From an uncultured Rhodospirillales bacterium (GTDB lineage Bacteria; Pseudomonadota; Alphaproteobacteria; Acetobacterales; Acetobacteraceae), in contig CAIYMY010000082.1 in assembly GCA_903927465.1 (NCBI GenBank), positions 1 through 49,916 on the forward strand: a DNA stretch of 49,916 bases, in the 5' to 3' direction. The stretch's first letter is position 1. Every line of letters starts with the position of its first letter. Positions 35,698-44,552 of this stretch are shown piece after piece. Made by a program: the position numbers and the translations under genes. The notes under the pieces were generated by a model. That model was not told the DNA's origin. It worked only from the letters and a program-made list of their open reading frames with translations, and did not search any database.

Positions 35698-37908
35698 ATG
35701 GCCGAAGCCAAGCCCGCCGAATTGCCCATCACCGGCTATCTGGACCGTTTTTCCGCGCGCCCTGGCGAAAGCCTGGCGGTGAAGATCAGCGTGCCAAGCG
35801 GCGGGCGCTACCGCGCCAGGCTGCGCCGCGTGATTTCGGGCGACCCGAACCCAGCCGGGCCGGGTCTACGGTTTGAGGACCTCTCCGCCCGTTTCGATGC
35901 GGAATTTCAGGGCCGGCATCAGCCGATCCGGCTTGGGTCCTATGCGCTGATCCCCAAAGCGCCAAAGCGCGCGGCGGGGCCAATCACCTGGACCGCCCTG
36001 GTCTGGTTCCAGGCGCAGCCAGCCACTGAGGCCGCGGTAATCAGCGAAGAACAGGCGGGGCAAAGCGTGACCTTGTCGGTCGGGCCGCATGGGCCGATGG
36101 CGCGGATCACCTGGCCGGGCGGTGACCGGCAGCTTGGCCTTAGCGCGCCCTTGGCGCTCCGGCGCTGGCACCGGCTTTGGCTGAGTGCCGATCCCGCCAC
36201 CGGGCGCATCCTGCTCGGCGCGCAGTGTATCGAAGAAGCCTCCCCGGCCAGCACGCGTGAAATCTCGGCGGCCGGTTTGGCGCTGCCCGATGGCGCCGGC
36301 GTGGTGATGATTGCAGCCGAGAACGCCACCGCGCCGCGCGCGCATCTGACAGGCAAGATCGAAGAACCCGCCATCCTGGCGGGCTTTCATGCCGAATGGC
36401 CGCGCCCGGATCAGCCGCTTGCCGCGGCCTCGCCCGGCTTGATCGCCGGCTGGGATTTCGCGCGCGGCATCGCAACACAGCGCGTGGAGGATATCGGCCC
36501 GGAAGCCTGCCATGGCGATCTGGTGAATGTGCCAACCCGCGCCGTGGTCGGTGCCCGCTGGTCAGGGGCCGAGATGTGCTGGCGCCATGCAGGCCCCGAT
36601 TACGGCGCCATCCATTTCCACGCCGATGATTTGAGCGATTGCGGCTGGGCGGATGATTTCAGCTTCAAAGTGCCGGCGGATTTACGCTCCGGCGCCTATG
36701 CCTTCCACATCACCTGCGCAGCGGGGGAGGATCACATCCCCTTCTATGTGCTGCCCCCGCGCGGCACGGCCACCGCGCCCATCGCTTTTCTGGCATCCAC
36801 CTTCACCTATCAGGCCTATGCCAATCATGCGCGCGGCAATGCGGATGCAGCCTATCGCGCGCGAGTCGCTGCCTGGGGCGCTTATCCGCATAATCCGGAT
36901 GATTTTCCGATCTATGGGCGGTCCACCTATAATCGCCACCCTGACAACAGTGGCATCGCCTTTACATCGCGGCTTCGCCCGATTCTGACCATGCGGCCGG
37001 GGTTTCTGACCTTCAATGACGCGAAGGGATCAGGGCTGCGCCACTACCCCGCCGATACGCATATCCTGGCCTGGTTGGAAGCGCGCGGCATGGCGTTTGA
37101 CGTGATTACCGACCACGATTTGCACGAAGAAGGCGCCGCACTGCTTGCCAATTACAAGGTGGTGATGACCGGTTCGCATCCGGAATATCACACGCCACAA
37201 ACGCTTGATGCGCTTTACGCCTATACACGCAGCGGCGGGCGCATGATGTATTTGGGCGGCAATGGCTTTTATTGGCGCATCGCCCAGCCCGCCGATCTGC
37301 CCGGCACGTTTGAATTGCGCCGCGCCGAGGGCGGCATTCGCGCCTGGGCTGCCGAACCCGGCGAATATTATCACCAGACTGATGGCGCCTATGGTGGGCT
37401 TTGGCGGCGCAATCGCCGCCCACCGCAGCAATTGGCGGGCGTTGGCTTTTCCGGCCAGGGCTTGTTTGAAGGCACCTATTATCGGCTGCTGCCACCGGCG
37501 CGAGAAGCGCGCCATGCCTGGATGTTCGAAGGCGTGGAAGGCGAGACCATTGGCGATTACGGGCTTTCTGGCGGCGGTGCGGCCGGCTTTGAATTGGACC
37601 GCGCGGACCCTGCCCTTGGCACGCCGGATGGCACGGCGATCCTGGCCGTTTCGGAAGACCCGCCCGCTTCCTTTGTCGCCGTGCCGGAAGAATTGCTTTC
37701 GCATGTGAACACCGTGAATGGCGAAAAGGCCCAGGCGCTCAAGCGCGGCGAGATCATTTATTTCGACACACCCGGCGGCGGTGGCGTCTTCGCCGTTGGT
37801 TCCATCACCTATTGCGGCAGCCTGTGGCGCCAGGGGTTTGAAGGGCCAATCAGCCGGCTCACGGAAAATGTTGTGCGCCGTTTTGCTGGGCTGGCCGATA
37901 ATGGTTGA
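35698..37908 (+). CDS. N,N-dimethylformamidase large-subunit-like protein
   Basis: A 736-residue protein resembling the large (beta) subunit of bacterial N,N-dimethylformamidase, an iron-dependent amide hydrolase that splits dimethylformamide to dimethylamine and formate. Recognisable parts are an N-terminal beta-rich, lectin-like region (GYLDRFSARPGESLAVKIS; LRRWHRLWLSADPATGRILL), the middle FSFKVPADLRSGAYAFHI and the C-terminal glutamine-amidotransferase-like part with TFTYQAYANHA, YPADTHILAWLE and MTGSHPEYHTPQTLDALYAY and GGRMMYLGGNGFYWRI. No small-subunit gene is adjacent, and no signal peptide is seen. It begins a plus-strand set with an ABC importer and a deacylase, so the natural substrate may be a larger imported amide (inference). 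Confidence 0.85.
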   Translation: MAEAKPAELPITGYLDRFSARPGESLAVKISVPSGGRYRARLRRVISGDPNPAGPGLRFEDLSARFDAEFQGRHQPIRLGSYALIPKAPKRAAGPITWTALVWFQAQPATEAAVISEEQAGQSVTLSVGPHGPMARITWPGGDRQLGLSAPLALRRWHRLWLSADPATGRILLGAQCIEEASPASTREISAAGLALPDGAGVVMIAAENATAPRAHLTGKIEEPAILAGFHAEWPRPDQPLAAASPGLIAGWDFARGIATQRVEDIGPEACHGDLVNVPTRAVVGARWSGAEMCWRHAGPDYGAIHFHADDLSDCGWADDFSFKVPADLRSGAYAFHITCAAGEDHIPFYVLPPRGTATAPIAFLASTFTYQAYANHARGNADAAYRARVAAWGAYPHNPDDFPIYGRSTYNRHPDNSGIAFTSRLRPILTMRPGFLTFNDAKGSGLRHYPADTHILAWLEARGMAFDVITDHDLHEEGAALLANYKVVMTGSHPEYHTPQTLDALYAYTRSGGRMMYLGGNGFYWRIAQPADLPGTFELRRAEGGIRAWAAEPGEYYHQTDGAYGGLWRRNRRPPQQLAGVGFSGQGLFEGTYYRLLPPAREARHAWMFEGVEGETIGDYGLSGGGAAGFELDRADPALGTPDGTAILAVSEDPPASFVAVPEELLSHVNTVNGEKAQALKRGEIIYFDTPGGGGVFAVGSITYCGSLWRQGFEGPISRLTENVVRRFAGLADNG

Positions 37909-37962
37909 CGTCACGGGGCGCGCGCATGAAGCTAAACCACCATCAATAACGGGAGAGCATGG

Positions 37963-39537
37963 ATGAAACGCCTCAGTTTCAGCACGGGCCTTGTTGCTGC
38001 TGCCTTTGCCTTGTCAGCGGCGCCGCTGCTCGCCGCCCCTTTCACCTGCCCCACGCGCGGCGGAGACCTAGTGTTTGGCCAGGAAGCCAATGTCAATTCG
38101 CTGGATCAGATGACGTCCAGCACGATTTCAACGCGCAATATCGCGATGAATATCTATGAAACGCTGATCACGCGCGATGACAATAACCGGCCCATCCCGG
38201 AATTGGCCGAATCCATGCAGGAAGCCCCTGATGGCATGAGCTATACGTTCAAGCTCCGCCAGGGCATCACCTTCCATAATGGCAAGGCGCTGACATCCGC
38301 GGATATCGCGGCTTCCTTTGATCGCTATAACCGAATTGGTCTGCAGCGCAGCACGCTCGATAATGTCGCGGGCTGGGAAACGCCGGATGCGCAAACCTTT
38401 ATCATCCGCATGAAGCAGGTGCAGCCCACCTTTGTTGAGGCGCTGTCTTCCTTCTCCGTCCCCATCGTTATCATCCCTTCAGAACATAAGGATGATGAAC
38501 GCCAGCAGCTGCGCCCTGTGGGCACCGGCCCTTTCCGCCTGATGGAATTCGTGCCCGGCAGCCATGCCAAGCTTGGGCGCTTTGATGGCTATAAGCCCAA
38601 TACCGCCTACGAACAGCGCACTGGCTTTGGCGGCTATCGTGTTGCCTGCCTGGATACCGTGACCTTCCGCATCGTGACCGAAGCCAGCGCCCGCGTGGCG
38701 GGCTTGGAAACCGGCGCGCTGCACCTGGTGGAAGATGTGCCCACACGTTCGCTGGAAGGCTTACGCCGCAATAACGCCATCACCATCCTGCCCTTGCAGA
38801 ATTGGTGGATTCAGATCGCGCTGCCCAATACAGCGCTGGCGCCCACCGATAACCTTGCCTTCCGTCGCGCTGTCCAGGCTGCCATGAATATGGAAGACAT
38901 CATGGATGCGGCGACTGACAATAATTATCGCCTGAATGTCGGTTTCCAATATCCGAACCAGCCCAGTTATACGGATGCTGGCAAGGAAACCTACAACATC
39001 AACAATCAGCAGCGCGCCCGCGCCCTACTGCGCGAATCCGGCTATCGCAACGAACCCATCGTCATTCTGACCAATCGCGACTATCCGCCCATGTATAATT
39101 CGGCGCTGGTCATGGAACAGCAGCTGAAGGCGGTTGGCATCAATGCGTCGCTTCGCGTGGTGGATTGGCCGACATCGGTGCAAATGTCCCAGCGGCTGAA
39201 TTCCACGGAATGGCATTTCTTCCATTCCGGCTGGGGCACGCAGCCCGCACTTGGCGCCTTGGCCACCATGCAATTCCTGGTTTCCCCCAATGCGGCCTAT
39301 CGCCCGCGGGATGACAAGGATGATCCGGAAGTGATGGCCGCGTGGAATGACATGAACAATCTGCGCGACCCGGCGGCGCGGCAGGAAGCCTTCGCGCGCA
39401 TGCAGCGCCTGGTGCTGGAACGCGCTTATGCCTATCCCTTCGGGTCACTCACCAAGGTTCAGGCCTCGCGCGCCAATGTGAAGGGCTTCGCGCCCTTCCG
39501 CATTCCGCGCTTTTCCAATGTGTGGATTGAGCGTTGA
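37963..39537 (+). CDS. Peptide-type ABC transporter substrate-binding protein (SBP family 5)
   Basis: Periplasmic family 5 receptor of 524 residues. The start at 37963 follows GGGAGAG. Unlike most receptors in the window, the signal peptide is of the ordinary Sec type (MKRLSFSTGLVAAAFALSAAPLLAA) with no twin arginines. Marks are GGDLVFGQEANVNSLDQ, YTFKLRQGITFHNGKALTSADIAASFDRY, GTGPFRLMEF, LAFRRAVQAAMNMEDIM and ALLRESGYRNEPIVILTNRDYP. It is the first gene of a complete importer that continues to 43359. The cargo is not readable; the flanking amide hydrolase and deacylase suggest an amide or acylated amino compound. Confidence 0.93.
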   Translation: MKRLSFSTGLVAAAFALSAAPLLAAPFTCPTRGGDLVFGQEANVNSLDQMTSSTISTRNIAMNIYETLITRDDNNRPIPELAESMQEAPDGMSYTFKLRQGITFHNGKALTSADIAASFDRYNRIGLQRSTLDNVAGWETPDAQTFIIRMKQVQPTFVEALSSFSVPIVIIPSEHKDDERQQLRPVGTGPFRLMEFVPGSHAKLGRFDGYKPNTAYEQRTGFGGYRVACLDTVTFRIVTEASARVAGLETGALHLVEDVPTRSLEGLRRNNAITILPLQNWWIQIALPNTALAPTDNLAFRRAVQAAMNMEDIMDAATDNNYRLNVGFQYPNQPSYTDAGKETYNINNQQRARALLRESGYRNEPIVILTNRDYPPMYNSALVMEQQLKAVGINASLRVVDWPTSVQMSQRLNSTEWHFFHSGWGTQPALGALATMQFLVSPNAAYRPRDDKDDPEVMAAWNDMNNLRDPAARQEAFARMQRLVLERAYAYPFGSLTKVQASRANVKGFAPFRIPRFSNVWIER

Positions 39538-39565
39538 GGTTTGCCTTTAGGGAGCGCGATCTGCC

Positions 39566-40510
39566 TTGATTCTGGTCGCGCTCCGCCGGCTGCTCAGCGC
39601 CATTCCGGTATTGTTCATTGTCAGCCTCATCAGCTTCGGGCTGATGCGGCTGATCCCTGGTGACCCGGCGGCAGCGATTGCCGGCACATCGGCAACCCCG
39701 GCGCAGATCGAACAATTGCGCCGCGATCTTGGCCTGGATGAGCCGGTGATCCTGCAATTGCTGCATTACTACCAAGGGCTGCTGCAAGGCGATTTCGGCA
39801 AGTCCCTGCTGCTTGGCAAAGGCGTGCTGGCCGCCACTATGGAACGCTTGCCGGTGACCATCGGGCTTTCACTCTACGCCCTTGTGCTGACGCTGCTGAT
39901 TGGTGTGACCAGTGGCATTATTGCTGCCCTGCGACAGAATACCTGGGTGGATCAGGTGGCGATGATGATCGCCATGCTGGGGATTTCCATCCCAAATTTC
40001 TTTTTGGGCCTATTGATGATTATTTTCTTCGCCGTACAGCTCGGCTGGTTGCCGAGTGGGGGCTACATACCCTTCTCACAGGACCCGATCGGCTGGCTGC
40101 GCAGCACCACCATGCCGGCGATATCGCTTGCCTTGCTGCAAGCGGGCTTGCTGGCGCGCATCACGCGGTCTGGAATGCTGGAAGTGTTGCGGCAGGATTA
40201 TGTACGCACGGCCCGCGCCAAAGGGCTGCCGGAACGCCAGGTGATCCTGAAGCATGCCCTGGCCAATGCGCTGATCCCGATTGTGACCGTGATTGGTATC
40301 ATCATCTCCCTTTTGCTGTCGGGCGCAGTGGTGACGGAGGCGCTGTTTTCGCTGCCCGGTATGGGGCAATTACTGACGCAAGCGGTGCTGTCGCGCGATT
40401 ATCCCATGGTGCAAGGTGGACTTTTGCTGGTGACGACCTTTCTGGTGGTGGTGAATGTCCTGGTTGATATCCTCTATGCCTTGATTGACCCCCGGGTGCG
40501 CTATGAGTGA
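39566..40510 (+). CDS. Peptide-type ABC importer permease, DppB type (TTG start)
   Basis: Inner-membrane permease of 314 residues. The start is a TTG at 39566 with AGGGAG about eleven bases upstream; no ATG gives the full first membrane segment. Marks are ILVALRRLLSAIPVLFIVSLISFGLMRLIPGDPA, the periplasmic GTSATPAQIEQLRRDLGLDEP, FGKSLLLGKGVLAATMERLPVTIGL and the EAA loop RTARAKGLPERQVILKHALANALIP. The downstream permease start lies 8 bases inside this gene. Confidence 0.92.
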   Translation: MILVALRRLLSAIPVLFIVSLISFGLMRLIPGDPAAAIAGTSATPAQIEQLRRDLGLDEPVILQLLHYYQGLLQGDFGKSLLLGKGVLAATMERLPVTIGLSLYALVLTLLIGVTSGIIAALRQNTWVDQVAMMIAMLGISIPNFFLGLLMIIFFAVQLGWLPSGGYIPFSQDPIGWLRSTTMPAISLALLQAGLLARITRSGMLEVLRQDYVRTARAKGLPERQVILKHALANALIPIVTVIGIIISLLLSGAVVTEALFSLPGMGQLLTQAVLSRDYPMVQGGLLLVTTFLVVVNVLVDILYALIDPRVRYE

Positions 40511-41396
40511 CGCCGCCGCATCCATAGACGCCGAAGGTATTGCGCTGAAGCGCGAACACCCGGCGCGCGCCACCATCAAGCGTTTGTTTCGCCATCGGCT
40601 ATTCATGACAGGGCTCGTGCTGTTCCTGATCATTGCCGTTACCGCCATTCTGGCGCCTTGGATCACCGATGTTGATCCAAACCGGCTTTCCATGCGCAAC
40701 AAATTCAAGCCACCTGGTGAGGGTTGGATTTTCGGCACAGATAGTTTCGGGCGCAGCCTGTGGTCCCGCGTGGTGTGGGGCGCGCAGCTTTCCATGCTGA
40801 TTGGTGCGTCCGTGGTGGCGCTGAACGCGGTGTTTGGTATTTTGATCGGCGCCGCTGCCGGTTACTTCCGCCGCATTGATAATCTGCTGATGCGCATCAA
40901 TGACGCGCTGATGGCCTTCCCGGCCATTCTGCTCGCCATCGCGGTTACTTCCGTGCTTGGGCCTTCGACCTTCAATGTCATTCTGGCGCTGGGCATTGTC
41001 TATATCCCGCGCACAGCGCGCATTGTGCGGTCTTCTGTGATTGTGCTGCGAGAGATGGAATTTGTCCAAGCCGCCGTTGCCGCTGGTGCGGGCCATTGGC
41101 GCATTCTGACGCGGCATATCCTGCCCAATGCCATGGCGCCAGTGATTGTGCAGCTATCCTTCCTTTTTGCCTTCGCGGTGCTGTCTGAAGCCACACTTTC
41201 CTTCCTGGGCGTTGGCGCCGTGCCGCCCACCCCAACCTGGGGCAACATCATGTCCGAAGGCCGCGATTTCATGCGTGAAGCGCCCTGGATCATCACCATC
41301 CCAGGTATTGCGCTGATGATCACGGTGATGGGCCTGAATTTTCTGGGCGATGGCTTGCGCGATGTCCTCGACCCCCGGCTCAGGATTCAACAGTGA
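40503..41396 (+). CDS. Peptide-type ABC importer permease, DppC type
   Basis: Inner-membrane permease of 297 residues from the ATG at 40503; a TTG at 40485 would add six residues and is less likely. Marks are LFRHRLFMTGLVLFLIIAVTAILAPWI, the periplasmic FGTDSFGRSLWSRVVWGAQLS and the EAA loop VQAAVAAGAGHWRILTRHILPN, then LSFLGVGAVPPTPTWGNIMSEGRDFM. It overlaps the upstream permease gene by 8 bases and the downstream ATPase by 4 (GTGA). Confidence 0.92.
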   Translation: MSDAAASIDAEGIALKREHPARATIKRLFRHRLFMTGLVLFLIIAVTAILAPWITDVDPNRLSMRNKFKPPGEGWIFGTDSFGRSLWSRVVWGAQLSMLIGASVVALNAVFGILIGAAAGYFRRIDNLLMRINDALMAFPAILLAIAVTSVLGPSTFNVILALGIVYIPRTARIVRSSVIVLREMEFVQAAVAAGAGHWRILTRHILPNAMAPVIVQLSFLFAFAVLSEATLSFLGVGAVPPTPTWGNIMSEGRDFMREAPWIITIPGIALMITVMGLNFLGDGLRDVLDPRLRIQQ

Positions 41397-42370
41397 CTTT
41401 GCTTGATGTGCAGGGGCTGACAACGGCCTTCATGACCGGGCGCGGCGAAATCACCGCGATCGAGGAAGTGTCCTTCTCCCTCAAGGAGGGCGAGATCCTT
41501 GGCATTGTTGGTGAAAGCGGCAGCGGCAAAAGTGTCACCGCGCTCACCATCATGGGGCTGCTGCCAACACCGCCGGCGCGCATCGCTGCCGGCAAAGTAT
41601 TGTTCCAGGGCAAGGAACTGACCAAGCTATCGTCGCGGGAGATGCAGCGCATTCGCGGCCCCGGCATTGCGATGATTTTCCAGGAGCCCATGACATCGCT
41701 GAACCCAGTGTTTTCCATTGGCGATCAGATCATGGAAACCATCAAGGCGCATGAGAACCTGCCCGCCGCCGCTCTCCGCAAGCGCGCGGTTGATATGCTG
41801 GACAAGGTTGGTATTCCATCTGCCGCGCGGCGGCTGGATGATTACCCGCACCAGATGTCCGGCGGCCAGCGCCAGCGCGTGATGATTGCGATTGCGCTTG
41901 CCTGCAACCCGAAGCTGCTGATCGCCGATGAACCGACCACGGCGCTGGATGTGACCATTCAGGCGCAAATCCTCGATCTACTGATGGATTTGCGGGATGA
42001 ATTCCGCATGGCGATCATGATCATCACGCATAATATGGGCGTGATTGCGGAAACGGCAGACCGCGTGTTGGTGATGTATGCGGGGCGTGTGATTGAGGAA
42101 GCGCCGGTGGCGCGGGTTTTTGACCACCCCATCCATCCCTATACGCGCGGCTTGCTGGAATGCGTGCCGTCCATCACCGAAGACCGCGCGCGGCTTATCG
42201 CCATCCCAGGCACCTTGCCCGATCCCGCGCGCCGCCCGCCTGGCTGCCGCTACAGTGTGCGTTGCCGTTATGCGCAGCCTTCTTGCAGCGATGCCTTGCC
42301 ACCGCTGATCCTGGAAGAAGCGGATCATTGGGCGGCCTGTCTCCGCGCCAAGGAATTGGCCGCGCCATGA
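41393..42370 (+). CDS. Peptide-type ABC importer ATPase, DppD type (GTG start)
   Basis: ATPase of 325 residues starting with GTG at 41393, which overlaps the permease stop. Walker A is GESGSGKSV, the Q-loop [18 protein letters not shown], signature [15 protein letters not shown] and Walker [19 protein letters not shown]. The C-terminal [14 protein letters not shown] region has the clustered cysteines of the DppD family. Its stop overlaps the start of the DppF-type gene at 42367. Confidence 0.93.
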   Translation: MTLLDVQGLTTAFMTGRGEITAIEEVSFSLKEGEILGIVGESGSGKSVTALTIMGLLPTPPARIAAGKVLFQGKELTKLSSREMQRIRGPGIAMIFQEPMTSLNPVFSIGDQIMETIKAHENLPAAALRKRAVDMLDKVGIPSAARRLDDYPHQMSGGQRQRVMIAIALACNPKLLIADEPTTALDVTIQAQILDLLMDLRDEFRMAIMIITHNMGVIAETADRVLVMYAGRVIEEAPVARVFDHPIHPYTRGLLECVPSITEDRARLIAIPGTLPDPARRPPGCRYSVRCRYAQPSCSDALPPLILEEADHWAACLRAKELAAP

Positions 42371-43359
42371 CCGAGCCCCTCATCAGCGCGCAGAACCTGG
42401 CCAAGCATTTTGATGTGGGCGGTGGCGGCCTGTTTCTCCGTGGCAAAACCAGCAAGCTGCGCGCGGTGGATGATGTCGCCATCAGCATCATGCCCGGCGA
42501 AACACTTGGGCTTGTTGGGGAATCAGGCTGCGGCAAATCCACCCTTGGACGCCTGCTGATCAGGCTGCTTGACCCGACCGCAGGCACTATCCGCTTTCAG
42601 GGTCAGGAGATAACCGGGCTTGGCCGCGCGGCGATGCGCGAATTTCGCCGGTCCATGCAGATTATTTTCCAGGACCCTTACGGCGCGCTCAATCCGCGCA
42701 TGGCGGTGGAAGACATCATCGCTGAACCACTGGTGATCCATGGCGCCAAATCCGGCGCGGAGACACGCCAGAAAGTCACTGAAATGCTGGACCGTGTCGG
42801 CCTGCCAAGCCGCGCGCTGGATCGCTTTCCGCATGAGTTTTCCGGTGGCCAGCGCCAGCGCATCGGCATTGCGCGTGCGCTGATCCTGCGCCCGCGCTTT
42901 GTTGTGTGCGATGAGGCTGTCTCGGCGCTTGATGTTTCCGTCCAGGCGCAGATCGTCAATCTGTTGCAGGATTTGCAGCGGGATATGGGGCTGACCTATC
43001 TGTTCATCGCGCATGATCTTTCGGTAGTGCGGCATATCTCTGACCGTGTTGCGGTGATGTATCTTGGCAAAATTGTGGAGGTCGCTGAAAAGCACGCAAT
43101 CTACGCGACCCCGCAGCATCCCTATACGCGCGCTTTGATTGCCGCCGTGCCGGCGCCGCATCCTTCACAGCGGTCACGCGGCAAGCGGGAGAATATCGTT
43201 GGTGATATTCCAAGCGCGCTCAACCCACCTTCCGGCTGCCGCTTTCACACGCGCTGCCCGCATGTCATGCCGATTTGCCGAGAAGCGGCGCCGCCACTTG
43301 TTGAAACACAACCAGGGCATCAGGTGGCCTGCCATTTGATGACCCAAGCCCAAGCCTGA
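42367..43359 (+). CDS. Peptide-type ABC importer ATPase, DppF type
   Basis: ATPase of 330 residues. The start is the ATG at 42367 ([19 protein letters not shown]), in the 4-base overlap with the upstream gene; a longer open frame from 42160 is read inside the upstream gene and is not real. Walker A is GESGCGKST, the Q-loop IFQDPYGALNPRMAVEDI, signature FSGGQRQRIGIARAL, Walker B FVVCDEAVSALDVS and the switch AHDLSVVRHI. The C-terminus has CRFHTRCPHVMPIC. The Walker B and D-loop region reads DEAVSALD where DEPTSALD is usual, a minor variation. A deacylase gene begins 14 bases after its stop. Confidence 0.93.
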   Translation: MTEPLISAQNLAKHFDVGGGGLFLRGKTSKLRAVDDVAISIMPGETLGLVGESGCGKSTLGRLLIRLLDPTAGTIRFQGQEITGLGRAAMREFRRSMQIIFQDPYGALNPRMAVEDIIAEPLVIHGAKSGAETRQKVTEMLDRVGLPSRALDRFPHEFSGGQRQRIGIARALILRPRFVVCDEAVSALDVSVQAQIVNLLQDLQRDMGLTYLFIAHDLSVVRHISDRVAVMYLGKIVEVAEKHAIYATPQHPYTRALIAAVPAPHPSQRSRGKRENIVGDIPSALNPPSGCRFHTRCPHVMPICREAAPPLVETQPGHQVACHLMTQAQA

Positions 43360-43373
43360 ATAGGAAAAACGCC

Positions 43374-44402
43374 ATGGCTGATGCGCCGCGCAAATCGCGC
43401 CTTGTCTCCGAAGTTGATTTCAATAAGGACGGCAAGCACACAGGTTTCATTCGCCTGTTCCATTCAACGCATGACAGCGCCTATGGCTTTCTGCCCATCC
43501 CGATTGTGGTGGTGAAGAATGGCGAAGGGCCGACCGCGCTTTTCACTTCCGGCAATCATGGCGATGAATATGAAGGCCAGGTGGCGCTGACCAATCTGGC
43601 AAAATCGCTTGATCCCGCACGGATCAAGGGGCGCGTGATTATCCTGACCATGGCGAATTACCCGGCGGCACTCGCGGGGCGGCGTGTGTCGCCGGTTGAT
43701 GACCTCAATCTGAACCGGATTTTTCCGGGCGATCCGGATGGCACGGTCACGCGGCAGATCGCGCATTACATTGACAGCGAATTGATCCCGCTCGCGGATT
43801 TTGTGATGGATTTGCATTCGGGCGGGTCATCGCTGAATTACGTGCCTTGCGCGTTGGCGACGCAATCAAACGATCCAGCGCTATTCCAGAAGCAATTGGC
43901 GGCACTGCGCGCCTTCGGCGCCCCCTTCACCTATATCCAGGGCGGCGCGCAAGGCCAGGGCGGCAATCAGACGCTGGGCAGCGGCGCTGAACGCCGCGGC
44001 AGGATCTCGCTGGGCAGCGAATTGGGTGGTTCCGGCACGGTCAATCCGGCGGGCTTGGCCATTGCCGAGCGCGGTGTGCGAAATGTGCTGGTGCATCTTG
44101 GCATTCTGCCGAAGTCAGACTGGGTCGAACCACCCTCCCCCACACGGTTTTTGGATGTCCGCGGCCAGGATTATTATGTCTATGCGCCGGAGAATGGCGT
44201 TTTTGAGCCGCTGGTCCAACTCGGCGATATGGTTTCCATCGGCACGCCCGCGGCGCGTATCCATTTCACGGAAACGCCCTGGCTGCCGCCGGTTGAAATC
44301 ACCTTCAAGGCGGCTGGGCTTGTTATGTGCCAACGCATCCCGGCGCGCACCAAGCGCGGGGATTGCCTGTTCCATTTGGCGAGTGATTTGAAGATTGCGT
44401 AA
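43374..44402 (+). CDS. Succinylglutamate desuccinylase/aspartoacylase family deacylase, DoeB-like
   Basis: A zinc-dependent deacylase of 342 residues in the AstE/AspA family, which removes acyl groups from N-acylated amino acids. The zinc motif is NHGDEYEG (His62, Glu65), with the third ligand His148 in DLHSGGSS, and the substrate motif NLNRIFPGD around residues 111-120. The N-terminal and overall layout resembles DoeB, the N-acetyl-diaminobutyrate deacetylase of ectoine breakdown, but no other ectoine genes are here. It follows the ABC importer by 14 bases, closing the cluster that starts with the dimethylformamidase-like gene. It probably acts on the imported compound (inference). A hairpin terminator follows. 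Confidence 0.88.
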   Translation: MADAPRKSRLVSEVDFNKDGKHTGFIRLFHSTHDSAYGFLPIPIVVVKNGEGPTALFTSGNHGDEYEGQVALTNLAKSLDPARIKGRVIILTMANYPAALAGRRVSPVDDLNLNRIFPGDPDGTVTRQIAHYIDSELIPLADFVMDLHSGGSSLNYVPCALATQSNDPALFQKQLAALRAFGAPFTYIQGGAQGQGGNQTLGSGAERRGRISLGSELGGSGTVNPAGLAIAERGVRNVLVHLGILPKSDWVEPPSPTRFLDVRGQDYYVYAPENGVFEPLVQLGDMVSIGTPAARIHFTETPWLPPVEITFKAAGLVMCQRIPARTKRGDCLFHLASDLKIA

Positions 44403-44434
44403 CGCCTGACCGCAAGAAGGATCAAGCGTTACGC
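44397..44434. other. Hairpin overlapping the deacylase stop codon
   Basis: GCGTAACGC (44397-44405) pairs with GCGTTACGC (44426-44434), extended by weaker pairs inside. It covers the TAA stop codon at 44400-44402. There is no uridine run, so it is not a terminator alone; it stands just upstream of the strong one at 44444 and may stabilise the transcript's 3' end. Confidence 0.5.
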
Positions 44435-44443
44435 AGCCGAAAT

Positions 44444-44494
44444 TTTAGTGCGTTTTCCGTTCATCTTCATTCACCGAAAACGCACTAAATTTTT
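44444..44494. terminator. Intrinsic terminator after the deacylase gene
   Basis: A perfect 14-bp stem TTTAGTGCGTTTTC (44444-44457) with GAAAACGCACTAAA (44476-44489), an 18-base loop and five T after it. The mirror-image A-rich side makes it partly bidirectional. Its terminal TAAATTTTT (44486-44494) is also the left copy of the 9-bp direct repeat flanking the xerC unit. Confidence 0.82.
44486..44494. repeat. 9-bp direct repeat flanking the xerC unit, left copy
   Basis: TAAATTTTT lies directly against the GTTTGA end of the left palindromic repeat. The identical nine bases lie directly against the other outer end of the unit at 45538. The arrangement is that of a target-site duplication. It is AT-rich, so some chance similarity must be allowed. 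Confidence 0.6.
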
Positions 44495-44548
44495 GTTTGA
44501 TCGCATTTTCCGAGCCGCCAAGTGTTACCACTTGGCTTGAAAATGCTC
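44495..44548 (+). repeat. Dispersed palindromic repeat, copy 3 (left end of xerC unit)
   Basis: A full 54-bp copy beginning GTTTGATCGCATTTTCC and ending CTTGAAAATGCTC, loop TTA. It is inverted relative to copy 4 at 45484, and I count 48 of 54 positions identical. It ends only four bases before the xerC start, leaving no room for a ribosome site of its own. Confidence 0.92.
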
Positions 44549-44552
44549 CGGC

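Noticed and set aside
42160-42366. Long N-terminal extension of the DppF-type ATPase
   Set aside because: This stretch is the upstream DppD-type gene read in another frame; the ATG at 42367 gives the standard family start and a 4-base overlap.
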